This document shows positions 1 through 12,639 of a DNA stretch of 64,000 nucleotides, piece by piece. The first letter of the stretch is position 1. Every line of letters starts with the position of its first letter. The notes below the pieces were generated by a model. It was given only the letters and a program-made list of their open reading frames with translations. It ran no database searches and was not told the origin of the DNA. Both the position numbers and the translations under genes were made by a program. This stretch comes from Watersipora subatra (lineage: Eukaryota; Bryozoa; Gymnolaemata; Cheilostomatida; Watersiporidae), in NCBI RefSeq assembly GCF_963576615.1, contig NC_088715.1:52244007-52308006 (forward strand). Direction: 5' to 3'.

Positions 1-880
1 AATCTAACACCATCTGAGGTATTTTACAAACATAATACTTTTCACAAGTGTACTATTAATGCCTAGTCTAACAAGCTGACTGCATGTAAACATGTTGGAT
101 GATATGCCATGTAATTTAATTTTGCGAAATAAGTAGGCAGCAAAATGCATATGCTTTTAGGTTAATAAATAAACTGGTTATTCTGCAATGTGCGTTGTGA
201 TTATCTCAAATGTTGTTAAGTCTTAAGTTCAGAGATATTTTTGTGGAAAACCTTTCTGACAAAAATAATGCCCTTCACACAGGTTGCTAATTGAAATTGA
301 ATTAAGCGATGAGGTACCAATGCGGCTTATATGAAGGGCTAACAAGGTTCAAATTTCTTAACAGGTCAGCAGTTTCTTAAGCATTTCACAAAGAGCTAAG
401 GTATAATAGCTAACAGCCATTGACTTAAGAATTCAGTCTTGCTTGTTATTTAAGATATGTACAGCTCATGTTATAATGAAAACTCTAAAAATAGAGTTCT
501 TCTGCCGACTAGTTTAGAAATGCTGTCAGCAAGTATATACACCAAACACAATAGTGAAAAATATGTATCAATAGCATACTCTTACTAATTTAGTATTCAT
601 AGTGTTTTAACATGTATTCTCCTTCAACGGTACATATATATATATTAAAAAGCTATGAAATTCCTACAAACGTCCACAATGGTATAAAACTAAACCGAAT
701 CTCACCTATTAAATTATTCACATTAAATAAACTTGCTAATTACTCTAGCCTTCCTGTGATTTTCTGATTACAAACTTTATGGTTCTTTTAACATGTCTAA
801 CATCCTAAGATTAACTTTTATTGCAGAAAAAATGATTCATATGTTTCATAAGATATGTAGAAATCTTTATATTATAGATT
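1..880. other. AT-rich stretch, no supported feature
   Basis: I see no long open frame, terminal repeat pair or RNA-gene signature here. It reads as unannotated non-coding DNA. Confidence 0.5.
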
Positions 881-888
881 TTAAGAAG

Positions 889-1092
889 AGAGAGAGAGAG
901 AGTGAGAGAGAGTGAGAGAGAGGGAGAGAGCGAGAGAGAGAGAGAGACGAAAAGAAGGAGAGAGGGAAAGGGGGCAAAGGGAAGAAAAGGAAAGAAGGAG
1001 AGGATAAAGAGGGAGCGGAGGAAGTGAAAAAGGGAAAAAATTGAGGGAGAAATCTAAAGAAGGAGAGGATCGAGAAAAGGAGAGAGAGAGCC
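889..1092. repeat. GA-rich simple repeat tract
   Basis: Almost pure purine on the plus strand. It starts as (GA)n with interruptions and becomes mixed AAG/GGAG towards its end. The open frame read on the complementary strand is only serine/leucine-rich translation of the (CT)n tract and is not a gene. Confidence 0.85.
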
Positions 1093-1556
1093 GGGATTTC
1101 ACTATTACCAATTTCAGATCAATATAAAGTTATTCCATTTAGATTACCTCTGGAGTAACATAAAATAGAATTTTGTAACAACAACAGACGCTTCAAATCT
1201 GACAGGTGAGACCATATCTAGCAGCAGACGCCAGCAGTTACAAAGCTATCATCCTTGCCATAACCTCAACCAATAACAAAAAGCATTCCATTCACGTATT
1301 TGCTGACACTATGATGAGTGCTGTTGCTTCTATAAATCCACATAACTGTCATTTGAGAAGACTTTGTATGGTAAAACAATATTTATTGTGAATCATATCA
1401 GTTTCTTTACGTATTACTAGGTTGAATTGTTTTGCATTTTTGAAATGCTTTGCTTTTCCAGGATATCCTAATTTGTGGGAAATACAGAGCTCACAAAAAC
1501 AACATCAACAAAGTTTTCCACAAAAGAACTCAATGGAATGAGTCCCTAATGACTGG

Positions 1557-1640
1557 CTCACACTATATCACAGTACATCGGTGCTATTCCCACAATGCAC
1601 TGGTGATTGCGTGTGATAAAACTGTTCACACTATCACAAA
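1557..1640 (-). repeat. dispersed about 85-bp repeat, inverted copy
   Basis: The reverse complement aligns over its length with the two units at 7320 and 7422. All share a GTGATAGTGTGAACA-like start and a GATATAGTGTGARC-like end, with a diverged middle. The short open frame across 1450-1704 is explained by this repeat and its flank. Confidence 0.55.
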
Positions 1641-1650
1641 CCTATTCGCA

Positions 1651-2964
1651 TATAACCTGCGCTATAGTGTTCACATTACACAATGGGGTCGCAGAAATGA
1701 TTAACTGCTAGACGAGCAGCAACTATGATTGTTAGAAAAATATATATCAAGCAATCTGAAACAGCCAATCACTATGGCAGAAGAGGTGCACGCCGCACCG
1801 ACTGTTGTGGGTGATTGGCGAAATATCGATAAATTTTGACAGCTGCAAAGCTTCCCAACATATCCACGCTGCATCGGCGAGGTCATTGGTTTACGTTGAA
1901 CATGGTGGACGAGTAACCATAAAGGGGAAAACCCCGATATACTGGATTAGTCTGAACCAGCCGTAAGTTACAGTTATGAAATAAATTGAGGTATTAATAA
2001 ATTTAATTAATTAATAAATTAACATTTTTAAGGTAACCAAAATAATTTTTTACACAGATTTGAGTGCTGTATAGATTTCAGCCCTATTAGCCATAAAACT
2101 GCTGCATATAAAAATAATTTGGTCGAGTCTCAAACGGTGTTTACAAACAATCATTTCAATTTTTTGAGATTGTCTGGTTTTATGATTTTTCAATGTTTCT
2201 ATTAGATGGTGAGAAGACTAGAAGTAGTTTGTAGAAGCTTACAATAGCATAATCCAACAAGTATTACGAATATAAATGTAGGCCTACACATGCAAAAATT
2301 GAAGTTCTGCAACCACAGTCGAAACTGCACTTATGGGAAAGTGCTACAGTGGAGTGATGAAGAGCAAATACTGGACTGTGTGTGAACAAGAGTTTGGTAA
2401 AAGCTCTAAAGAAAATAACTCACATTAATGGAAAGCAACACATCCAAAATCATCTAGCAAATATCTGCTCAAGCCATGTATGTTCATAAAATACCGACTT
2501 TATTGAATTGTCAACAAAAAATTACGCGACTTTTAGACACTTTTGGGAGACTTTTACCCAGCGAAAGGGTTAATTTGATTTTTTAAGACTGGCTGTCTTT
2601 ATGCTACTTCAAGTTCACTACTGGATGCTGAGAAAGTGTTCTAGATACATCGAATATACCCAAAGCCCTACTAAATGCAGGGTGAAAACATACTACAATT
2701 TTACGCAGTCACATTGATCTCTTAATAAAAGGCATATAGTGACTTAATAACCATTCTTTCTCATTCTTAATTTACCAACAGATTTATTACTTGAGACACT
2801 TTTAATGTACACTTGCCAATGATCAGTCAAATACTGTCAAATTCTTGATTAACTGAAATTTCAAAAAGTAACATTTTTGGCCGAGTAACGATGTTTTGAT
2901 TTTGAATTTGTTCAATTCGCAATCATTTGTACGATTGCTGCACTTAAAAATAAACTTCCATGAA
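1651..2964. other. unassigned non-coding stretch
   Basis: No gene is supported. At about 2562-2573 the string GCGAAAGGGTTAA matches the outer end of the piggyBac-like element at 19.1-19.8 kb, so a solo end of such an element may lie here. I could not find its partner. Confidence 0.35.
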
Positions 2965-3420
2965 TTTTTTAAGGTTTTATCAGAAAGTGTGTTATTTTTT
3001 TATCATATGCAAGTGTTTTCAATGATTGAGGTGATCTGGTTGTAAAGATGTTTAAATATTAAAATAGATAAAACTTAATTGCGATCGAAACAGTCAGATC
3101 ACTCGAAAGTGCGACTACGACGTTTATTATTTCAAAGAATAGAGAAATGTAAGGCTTCAACTTAAACACAATAACCCATACCAATAATCAATAACCAATA
3201 ATTGCAGCTATAACGAATAATGCCGGCATTTTCCCGTATTTTTCTCATCAGTGGTTTAATCGCAATCAAGTTTTATCAATTTTAGTCTAAAAACATCCTG
3301 GCAGTCAGATCAAGTTTGACACCAAGAACAGCAAATTATAGAAAAGTTTGAAATATATTGATAAAATTTAACAAAAAGCGGCGCAAGTTCATTTTAAAGC
3401 AGAAAATATTGAGTCCAGTT
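2965..3420. mobile_element. foldback repeat, family F1 (copy 1)
   Basis: The left arm (about 2972-3115) and the right arm (about 3245-3420) are imperfect reverse complements. Both contain the family core: TTTATCAGAAAGTG, then GAGGTGATCTG, then AAAACTTGATTGCGAT in one orientation. Other copies lie at 12.64, 24.33, 54.07 and 56.17 kb. No reading frame was found, so it is probably a non-autonomous MITE-like repeat. No clean target duplication could be defined. Confidence 0.55.
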
Positions 3421-3425
3421 TTATT

Positions 3426-6353
3426 TTCTCAAGTAGAACAAGCTAGCATGTATTTATAAGCAATAAGAATTATGTAATATTTAATATCAATCAGCTCTTT
3501 GGATCAGCTGATGAGCTCATTTGTAGGTCCTACAAATATCAAAATTGAAATAGATGTCTCAAAGTTCAAAACTACGTCGGGAAGTTTTTAAGCTTATCTT
3601 GATGTAATATTTACTATGATAAGACCCGTGTTCATCCATCTGCCCAGAGTCATGCCAAGAACTTTAGAAAAAATATAAAGCAAAAGATTAAAACAAAAAA
3701 CATAAAAAGCCACACTGGAATCAACCCTGATAATCGAGTTTTCAGCCAAGCCTGCTATCACATGCACCGTGCAGCCACCTTGCAATGCCACGGTATAATT
3801 GTGCATATGCTTATTACACAGGCTGATATTTAGTCTAGTCTACTTGGTTATCTCATTGGCTCCCATGTGGGTGCATCTCTCACAGGGTACAGAACTGCAA
3901 AAGTACTAGCAAATATAACATGATCATATAAAAGTGGTACATAAAACACATAGTAGCTACCGGACTATACCAGTTAGCAAAATGTTTATTAGAATCTTAG
4001 TGTTAATAGTATATTATTTGTTATATCATACATTCTAATCCATAAAGTAGGTTTAAAAACAATAATGATATGTTTTTTTCATCATAGTTTGATACTATCG
4101 CAACTGGTGACTCAAATGGCCCTGCTCCTGGGTTAGGTTGAATAATCTCATCAAACATACATTGCTCAAATTTGGAAGACTGGAATTTTCAAAACTTTCA
4201 CGCATGCACCTTAGGTTTGGGCAATTTGTGCTCAAATTTAGTGCAAGTTTTATAATTTATCTTTCTAAAATTCGTTGAATTTTGAAACATAATTCAACCT
4301 GCCACACTCTCACATAATATAATTGTCAGCCATAAAAACGGTCTAAAAGTTAATATCTTATTACCAGCCAGTGTGCACATGGGCTGTTTAGCTTGCATTT
4401 TTATCTCAAACACACAAGCCTTTTGATAAGTAGAGGTTAGTGACAAGTTGTAGCAAGTTGTTTATTCTTAGGACTATAGTGATACACTTGAAACATTAGC
4501 TCATAACATAAAATTTCATTTTCTAAATAAATAAAGTAGCTTCATTTTAAAATTATGATTTATTAAGCAAGCATTAAGATTTTCTTTTGCTGAAAACTAC
4601 AATATTGTGTCGGATGACCTAATTTACTTTTGCTTGCCTTTGTTTATTCTTTCCGTTACTCATTCTCTCCCTTTCCGATGTTGCTTTTATAATGATCCCT
4701 GTTGTCAAATGACTATTTTAAAATAACAGGATTCGAGTCATCATTTTTATAGCGTACAAACTAGATTACATACTAGATTTGTAATTGTAAACTGCTACTT
4801 CCTTTATTTCTGTGTAGTTTATGACATTGAGAGGTGGCTGCCAACATATTGAAGACTTAAATTAAAAACTTATTCAAACAAGTACAGAAGAGCAGCATTA
4901 AAAGAGCACCAAAGCAAGCTGTTTTAAAACTAGTAGTGTGCACGAATTCATGTGTTCTTTCTATAAAATTTTTATAAAAATATGTTTTGGTGATACGAAC
5001 CATAAAATTCAATTTTAATAGACATTCGCAAGCCATAAAAAAATTACTTTCAGTTTTGTTGCAAGGTAGACATATCACTTTTAGCTATGTGAATGATAGT
5101 TCTTTCAAGTTGATGACAGATGAGAGCTATTTCATTATTCAACACTAGTACCCTGGCAGTCTGGTTAGCCATGAGAGATTGGCAGGAGAAACAACTAATG
5201 TAATTGAACTGCTACAAGGTGGTTGATTGGTGGAGTTGTTAGTGTTGTTCAACGACGCGGAAAAACAGTTGTTCAAATTTTGTTGATGGCAACTTTTTTC
5301 TAACTTATGAAGCAGATGGCTAGTGACTCAAAGATGATAGCAAAATAAACAGTGTATCTTAGAGTGCTAGAAAAATTTAGAATTAGAAACTGTTTTTGAC
5401 AGCAAGAATCGAATCACTGACCACTGTATCATGATTGATTTCATTTAGAGACAATAGATACCTGTTCAGATGTTACTTGAACTTTTTCCGATAGAGATAA
5501 TAAACATCTGGAGAGAATTGTGTTTCAGATAGCCTTTCTTGTTTCTACTCAGTTGCTTAGGGAAGGTTTTGGACATTTTGAAATAGACAAATATCTTTAC
5601 ATTTAAGGCTCTAGCAGGTGAAGTTGCCTTTCCACCTAACACCAGATTTTCATACTTTTATCATATTTAGAGTAGTGCGCGGAGAGAATTAGAAGTATTA
5701 TAATCCTGCACTCTGTGGTTAGGAAGGGCCCAAAGTTTGATGGATAATGTCTGCTAGCATTGTTTGGCGCACTCTGCATTGGGTTTTTGACAAGCTACTG
5801 AACTCTTTAGCTTTGCTTTACTATTTAATTTAGGAAAGCTCAGCCGAAACTCAATAGCCATGATTTTTTACTCTTAAAAAAGCCTTTTAATGGTTTTCTC
5901 ATAAGACTTTTATTCTATTTTTTTATTATCATTTAAAAAACTATGGGCCATTCATTATGACTCTAACCCTTTTAAAACCAATTCACCATGAAACATTGTT
6001 TTTAGCCATTTTTTATTTAGAACAACCAAACTTTTACTTATCAGTTTATCAATTTTTTTTATTTTGTTTCTGTTGATGATTAAATCTTTATGTATATAAT
6101 CAGACAAACTCCTAATAAAAGCTAAGAAGAAGGATTTAATCCACATGTCTTCAAAACCAGTAAAAAAGAAAGGAGCTGCAATGGGTAATCATTATTTGGT
6201 ATTACCAGATTGTGGGAAACTTATTTATAAAGGTGAATGAAACAACATGACAGATCCTGTTTTTTGGTATGTTTCACCTTGATGTCAATGATAATCAAGT
6301 GCATGGCAAAAAGTGCCAGCTAAAGTAGCGACTATGGATTGCTACAAAGCTAA
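3426..6353. other. long gene-free stretch
   Basis: It contains only short open frames with no recognisable motif or splice context. No terminal repeats or arrays are apparent. Confidence 0.4.
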
Positions 6354-6557
6354 TGTGATGACCCATGGAATTCGTCCTTCGACCAAGATCCCGGATGGAA
6401 GCGGGATGAGAAAGACTTGGAGGATCTCCGTATACCCATTGCTTACAACAAGGATGTAGAAAGAAGTACAAATATTTGTAAGCAATTACTATCTCTTATT
6501 GCGCTTGCCTCATCTGATCTAGTGCTTCTACAACATGCAAAATTTATGGTAATTTAG
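6354..6557 (+). CDS. open frame without start codon, possible exon or gene remnant
   Basis: This is 67 codons open after an in-frame TAA, with no early ATG. The translation has a protein-like composition (DDPWNSSF, then KRDEKDLEDLRIP, then CKQLLSLIALASSDLVLLQH) and ends at TAG. A possible splice donor, ATG|GTAATT, lies just before the stop. I saw no good acceptor. The DNA around the NSSF codons resembles 48,128-48,160, where a similar NSSF string is followed by a stop, so this may be a repeated or decayed sequence. Function is unknown. Confidence 0.25.
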   Translation, partial: CDDPWNSSFDQDPGWKRDEKDLEDLRIPIAYNKDVERSTNICKQLLSLIALASSDLVLLQHAKFMVI

Positions 6558-6559
6558 AG

Positions 6560-6718
6560 GGCCAGCTTCCGTTGATATTGTTTCAAAAAGAGATAAAAGA
6601 AAAACATAGTCCAATTGTGAATGAAAAAATACTTTGCATAAATAGTGGGTACAAATTTTATGACAAAGCAGAAGCTAAAAGGAAAGCATTGGTCAATTTG
6701 CAAAACTATGAAATTTAA
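6560..6718 (+). CDS. open frame after an AG, possible terminal exon
   Basis: About 52 residues are open from just after a TAATTTAG acceptor-like string to a TAA stop, in a different frame from the preceding open stretch. Composition is Lys/Glu/Leu-rich (KEIKEKHSPIVNEK, then YDKAEAKRKALVNLQ). It could be the next exon of the same unit or a frameshifted remnant. Not recognised. Confidence 0.2.
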   Translation, partial: GQLPLILFQKEIKEKHSPIVNEKILCINSGYKFYDKAEAKRKALVNLQNYEI

Positions 6719-7319
6719 ATGACAGTTTTTCATGTACCATATTTACTTGACTAAAATGGCAAAAATTCTGTACTTATTTTCAATCAAAAGTAAAGGGTAC
6801 ATTTAGTAGGTATGTAAATACAGGTTGTCACAATGACTATTCTGTCTGTCTGTTCTTGTTTTTGTTGTTATGTCATAGATGTTTTGGGACCAATGTTTGA
6901 GTGTAACTGTTCCTATGCACTTGTACTCTTGCTAGAGAGGTGTGCTATTATACCAGTCTGATTCATACTACATTGCAGTATTTCGGAGTTGTCCTTTCGG
7001 GGTTTACAGTTGATTATGGGCACCGAAAGACCAATAGCTTCAACGAATCAATGTGGATAAACTGAGAAAGTCTGCTGCTGCCAAGCCTTCTTGATACTTT
7101 TCTGAGCATTGACAACAGCCTAAACAATGTGAACCATTTCTATGATAGTAATTTGCAGTTACAGATAGCGTGATTTATTTATTTCTGTTTATAATAGTTG
7201 CTGCGGGACTAGTATGTAATTCGAGCACACAAAAGCAAAGAGGTTTGTTCACAAAAAAATTGATAAGAAAAAAGAGAACCATACATCACGGAGGATTTGC
7301 TGATGCAAACGCAGAGGAG

Positions 7320-7508
7320 TTTGTGATAGTGTGAACATTGTTATTATCAATGACCATGAAAGTATTGTGGCATCAACGCCGCGATACGGCGATATACTGT
7401 GAACTAGGAAATGGAAATGGGTTTGTGGTAATGTGAACATTGTTATCAACGATGATCACCAAGGTTTTGTTACATCAACTCTGAGATACAGTGATATAGC
7501 GTGAACTA
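7320..7508 (+). repeat. two-unit imperfect tandem repeat (period about 102 bp)
   Basis: Units at 7320-7406 and 7422-7508 align end to end with about 75-80% identity. Both begin TTTGTGRTARTGTGAACATTG and end GATATASYGTGAACTA. A third, inverted copy lies at 1557-1640. Confidence 0.65.
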
Positions 7509-7889
7509 ACCTTTAAATGAAATATAGTAGGCAAGATTGCTTTGCGCCTACCAACTGTCTTACATCACTGACATCAATCAGCATGTGAATGCATAACAGT
7601 TTTGGTGGGCAGGCATTTGAAACACTTGCTGATAAAAATAAATGATGATTTACCGATGTACTGTATGGTGTCAGTAAATCTTTTGACATAGCCGCATGTC
7701 TTCAACAGTAGTTGTTACTTTTTATCTTAGGTCTGAGTCAAAAAAGAAAGAGGAAATTTGCTACAGTAATTTAATTCAAAACATAAATGCACACATTATA
7801 CAAAAGTGTGCATTATACTTGATAAAAATATGGTAAATTCTTGATGACCACATCTATATATATATATTTATCAAAGTATGTATTATGTC

Positions 7890-8095
7890 TGTATGTTGTG
7901 GGTCTGCATTCTGGCTGTAGCCATTAAAATCTTAGAATAAAGAATCTGTACAAAGGCGAAGATTCGATCTCGGACCCTACTGTTCACCAATCTGACTCCC
8001 TACCCAATAGGCCACTGAAAATGAGTTGTTGGCTTGCCGATATAAGTCGGTATACGCACAGTCGGGAGCACACACCCAACGACTTTGCCAATAAA
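7890..8095 (-). repeat. tRNA-derived SINE-like copy
   Basis: On the minus strand an A-box-like TGGCCTATTGG is followed about 45 nt later by a B-box-like GATCGAATCT, the spacing of an RNA polymerase III internal promoter. Similar tRNA-like modules occur at 15.5, 15.8 and 43.4 kb. It is too degenerate to be a functional tRNA gene. Confidence 0.5.
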
Positions 8096-8370
8096 AATAT
8101 GATAAATTCTTGCTGATCACATTTATATTTATTCGTCAGATGCATTATTTTATCGAAAGTATTCTGCTTTTGAACTGTTTGTCTAATCCGCTCATTGTTG
8201 ACCGACTGTGAAATATTTGAAACAATAAAATTTCTGTAATTTTAGCAGCTGCTTATTAATGGCTTGTAATGTGTTGTGAATATTTAAAAAATATTTTTAA
8301 TTAATATTTTTTACAATAAGGTTAGAAAGTGAGATAAGATATCACTCGCAATGGGATTCATTGCCTTCGA

Positions 8371-8550
8371 CTATATAAATTGCAAAAGCGGCTAGAATCG
8401 TGCTAATATATGTTTTTAGTCAATTAAAAGCATTTCGTTGACAAATTCGGTGTGCATGCACAGCTCGGACAATTCGGTGAATTTTGCCCGAATAATTTTG
8501 CATTTTCCATCCATTTCGTGATTTCGGTCAGAATCAAAGGAAAAATTGTT
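8371..8550. repeat. dispersed repeat, copy A of a pair
   Basis: The stretch from CTATATAAATTGCAAAAGC through TTCGGTGTGCATGCACAGCTC to the CATTTCGT...TTTCGG motif recurs in the same orientation at 46,644-46,820 with roughly 75% identity. On minus this copy is open over 69 codons (8416-8625), but the partner is not open, so coding is doubtful. Confidence 0.55.
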
Positions 8551-9239
8551 ACATGTGGCTGTACTGTTAGACTGTACAAGACTGTACTCGCTAAAACTTG
8601 CTCCTTGTCTATGCTTTAGCGACATTCTGCAAACATATGTATATATAGTGGTTTATTTCAATTGTTTTAGCTGTTTTGTTTCAGCTAGTTTACCATTTAC
8701 TGATAACATAGTGTAGTGTAATGCTTGCATAGAAGTAGGTCATCATAACTAAATAATTTTTTAGAATGAAAGGCTGCTTTTGCTATCACAACCTTCCTGT
8801 ACATCCAGTGAACTGTGGGTGCAGTTTTTATGATGAATTAGGCAGTTGCACAAACAATGTTAGTCAATATTGCCAGATATTAGGTAAAAAGAACAGGAAA
8901 ATTTTTTTATTTGTGACATCTGCATGAATATTTATTTGCCAGATGTACTTTTTTCTTGATAGTTTTTCACCTTACAACTTGGTCTATGGTTATGACATAT
9001 CTAAAACAATTAAATTGCCACAACTTTAGCAGATGCCTCTCAACGTAATATAGAATACTTGAACTTTTAATGTTAATTTTAATTTAGCAGCTCCGTATTC
9101 CAAAATACTTTCACAAATGCCATGCATAGCATTCCATATGCATCGTAAAATAGGTATGCACATATAAAATGCAAAGATTTTCAAATAAAATTTTTACCAG
9201 TTTCCCATCAGCATTGCATCGCTGAGAAAGAATCAGGGC

Positions 9240-9473
9240 TTACTGTAAACGTATGTCAATTATATCACCTTCTGTCCATAAGAAATTAGGCAGCTGACAA
9301 GCAGGTGGATGAAATTTTCCACTGTTGACATTACGCAATCTATCCAAGCCAAGTCTTGTGAGAATAGCTAAAGTACAAAACAACTTTATGATGTTTTTAT
9401 AACCTGAGAGCCTAACAGAGTATTGGGGATATTGGGGGAGGTTTCCAACCCTGCCAAGATCTGTATTGATCAC
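9240..9473 (-). CDS. hypothetical open frame, possible exon
   Basis: 77 codons from ATG. Composition is protein-like, with the C-terminal part reading CQLPNFLWTEGDIIDIRLQ. A donor-like ACA|GTAAGC overlaps the stop, and an acceptor-like TCAACAG sits inside, so only the last third may be a true exon. No family recognised and no neighbour supports a function. Confidence 0.2.
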   Translation of the reverse strand: MINTDLGRVGNLPQYPQYSVRLSGYKNIIKLFCTLAILTRLGLDRLRNVNSGKFHPPACQLPNFLWTEGDIIDIRLQ

Positions 9474-9794
9474 TCCGAGCTTTTGGCAATCTGATAAAAT
9501 GGCATGTCAGCAGAGTTACTTTGGCACACGGAAGTTTATAACACACAAACTTTCATGGTTAGATAGATAGATTTCTGGATTCTAACCAAACAAAGCTCTG
9601 TTGACTTCAATGAAGAAAGGAATCCTTAACAAAACCATTAAGTGAGTTGAAAGAACATCTAGCACAGGCTGATATTTTTAAATGGTCTTAGTTAATGAGC
9701 AATCATATATATTCCAGAATTTCTATTAGTGAGGACTGGCTCAGACTTGCTCCCTATGGAGTGTAAAATAAGTCATTAAATAGAAACGGACTTC

Positions 9795-10097
9795 CTATCT
9801 GTAACCTTCAGACAAGACGACATTGGTTCTAACCACATAGATGTGCATCTTTGAACTTTCAGTGTTATGGTAATTCCCATTTGTTGATGCAAGAGAGACA
9901 CCCAAGATATTAATGAATATAATGTGGTTTTGGTCACACTGGCTTGCAGTCATTTTATGGGTGAACCAAAGGTAACTTGAATGACAAAATGTTGTAACAT
10001 TAAAATGTTGTTTAGGGGGATGCAAAAGTTCCCCTAAAAGGGTTCTTGTCAACTCAAAAAATGAGAGCAGGATGCTGTAAAACAATTTATTGTGCAA
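9795..10097 (-). CDS. hypothetical 100-residue open frame
   Basis: This is the longest non-repetitive, non-retroelement open frame in the window (ATG to TAG on minus). It has a hydrophobic start (LFYSILLSFFEL), scattered Cys/His and no recognisable domain. I saw no clear promoter, splice partner or polyadenylation signal. It could be chance, a pseudogene fragment or a small gene. Confidence 0.2.
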   Translation of the reverse strand: MHNKLFYSILLSFFELTRTLLGELLHPPKQHFNVTTFCHSSYLWFTHKMTASQCDQNHIIFINILGVSLASTNGNYHNTESSKMHIYVVRTNVVLSEGYR

Positions 10098-11133
10098 GAA
10101 TTAATTTGATTGCTTCACGCTGTTACTTAGAAACAGCATTTGTAAACAGAGCCATGTGGATGCTGGTATTCAGGTCGTTAGAGTTTTTGACGCACCCTAC
10201 GCAATGTTGGAATACAGACCATTAGGATTGCAAGGCTTAAAATATCAAACATATTTAACCAGATTTATAGCATACAACTCATCTGTTACCAGCAGTACTT
10301 GTATAAACCTGTCAAGCTGCCAAATTCTTGAAAAAGGGAAATACCTTCTCGGGATAAAATTTGAATAAATTCAGGCAGTAAAGTTTATTTTATTATATTA
10401 ATGTGTTATTAAACCTTTTTGATGCAGACATTAAAAGAAAGGCTCAAAATACAAATGAGTATTGAAGTTGTGTTACCTTTTATAGATTGTGACCTTTTGG
10501 GTAAAATAAAAACATTAATGCAAACATTCACCTTTTTGACTGCCAAATGCTTTGTTATGAGTAGTCTAAACAGCAGTAGAAGTATTTCCATTTTCCTACC
10601 TTTTAGGATAGAAAATTAACAGATAAACAAAGGAAACAAAATGGTTATGATGTATTTCCTTTAAAACAAGATCTTTTAGTCATTTCAGGAGTTATGCCTC
10701 TGCAGTTTGTAATGCAGCAGTCTTTTTCTGCAAAATTGTGGAAAATTTAGTAATTGTCTTTTCGTTGCATTGAAGCCCACAAAACAATCCATTTCAATTT
10801 TTGAATTAAGGAGATTTCTGCTTTATCACTCGTGAGCGGTTGATCAGACAAGCTTATAGTGATCAATTTTTTGGTAAACCCATGATATTCTTTGGGCTAG
10901 TAATAAAAAGGGCGAATAGATATTATTAAGCATTAACTAAATGCAAGCATATTTTTATTTTAAACGTAAATAATGCGTCAGTTGAAAGTTTTTTGTGGTA
11001 CAAAGATTCAATGCTGCTGAGCTAAAACAATAAATGTTGTTTGATCCTAAAATAAATAGTGTACAAATGAGTACAATAAATTTATATTTTTTGATAGCAA
11101 ACAAAAATGTAGAGTATTGTATACTGCTTAACA

Positions 11134-11592
11134 AATAGTTATTAAACATATACTATAGTTATACATAAACATAGTTATATTGTTTAATAAATAATAATTT
11201 ATTACTAGCTTGCTTTCTAGCCAAAGTGTAATACTGAGTTGACCAGGCCTTCTGCTTGCCATAAAAATACTCTAAAAAGAAATGTCTTTTGGCCCCAGGC
11301 TAACCCTGTAAGCAAAAGGTGATTCAATGGAATACTTGAATCTATAATGTGGATAAAAGAGCCTAAAAAAATATAAAAATAGTTATTAAACATAAAATAT
11401 AGTTATAATGCTTAATAAATAATAATTAATTACTTAATAATAACTTAATTAATTAATTAATTTGTCTTTTAGCCAAAGTGTAATACTGAGTTGACCAGGC
11501 TTTCTGCTTGTCATAAAATCTCCCCAGGCAAATCCTGTACGCAAAAGGTGGTTCGATGAAATATTTGTATCTATAATGTAGATGGAAGAGCT
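11134..11592. repeat. direct duplication of about 230 bp (offset 244 bp)
   Basis: Units at about 11134-11364 and 11378-11592 share an AATAGTTATTAAACATA start, a central CCAAAGTGTAATACTGAGTT and the end ATCTATAATGT. They differ by small indels in the AT-rich part. The pair lies directly 3' of the last pseudogene exon, so it probably duplicated the former 3' untranslated or flanking region. Confidence 0.7.
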
Positions 11593-12168
11593 AGAGACTA
11601 AATCTCATCATTAGCCTCTTCTGGTCTCTTGTCTTTGTCTTCCCTGTTGTTATCTTTCTCTTTGTCTTTCTTCTCTTTCTTGTCTCCTTTTTCTTAATAT
11701 TAGTTGACGTCTGCAGGAATATATAAATATTGTAATATCTTGTTTTGTTTGCAAAAACCTTAATGTGGAACCAATATCTCACTGATTTAGCGAATAGAGC
11801 TAACAATCACCACAAGTTTTCTGTTATCACCTTATTCAGACATATACAGTCCAACATGGATAACTCGTCCACGGATAGCTCGAACACATGGTTAATTCGA
11901 ACATTTCCTTTGGTCCGTTCCCACGTAATGATAAATTGCTATAGATAACTCGAACTCAACACTGTTAATTCGAACTGTTTTTTTGCCCAACAGCTACCGA
12001 AACGGTTGTTTTCGCTTTAGAAAATCACTTTATTCAAAGCCATAGAGGTAAACTTCATCTTTTCGTAATTCATAAGCGTCGTTATTACCACCGTCGGCAA
12101 AATATTTTTGTCAACGACTTTTCTAAAAGTTTGGTGAAATTTGATTTATACTGCGATACGATGAATAG

Positions 12169-12288
12169 CACGGGCTAGCCGGGTCACGCGCGCAAGAATT
12201 TTCGCCACGCACATACAAAACAAAAATCGCATGTTGTTTTGTATGTGCGTGGCGAAAATCCTTGAGTGCGTGACTCGGCTAGCCCGTG
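12169..12288. mobile_element. 120-bp foldback MITE with 8-bp target duplication (hAT-like)
   Basis: The arms form a near-complete hairpin, from CACGGGCTAGCC to GGCTAGCCCGTG, with matching inner GCCACGCACATACAAAACAA. Perfect 8-bp copies of ATGAATAG flank it (12161-12168 and 12289-12296), the length expected for hAT insertions. It lies within the pogo-like element and so inserted after it. Confidence 0.8.
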
Positions 12289-12300
12289 ATGAATAGTTTT

Positions 12301-12332
12301 CCGACGTTGATTCCGTGTTGAATCAACGTCGG
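12301..12332. repeat. perfect 13-bp-stem hairpin
   Basis: CCGACGTTGATTC and GAATCAACGTCGG are separated by CGTGTT. It lies 5 bp beyond the target duplication of the neighbouring MITE. It could be part of the pogo-like element's interior. No poly-T follows, so it is not an obvious terminator. Confidence 0.6.
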
Positions 12333-12639
12333 AATGTTGAATGTTTAAAACGTCTTAAAAAATGTTGTAATTAAACGTATACGTTGTCTGAGCAACAAAA
12401 AACTATTCATCGTTTGACCTAAACACAGAATACGTGTGTACATTCAATAAGTATCTATTAAAAAAGCGTGAGTGATATAGAATGTACCGTAAAACCTCGT
12501 AAAACTTCTAATTGAACTGCCTCGGAGTGTTGCTCTTAACGAATCCCAGGTAAAGTAAGGTAATCTGCATAAACTTCAAGAAAAAACGGCAAAATTGATC
12601 GTGGGTAAAACCCCAAAAGAAAAAAATGTCTTTTCTTTT

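Noticed and set aside
881-1111. Ser/Leu-rich minus frame
   Set aside because: It is a translation of the (CT)n complement of the purine tract.
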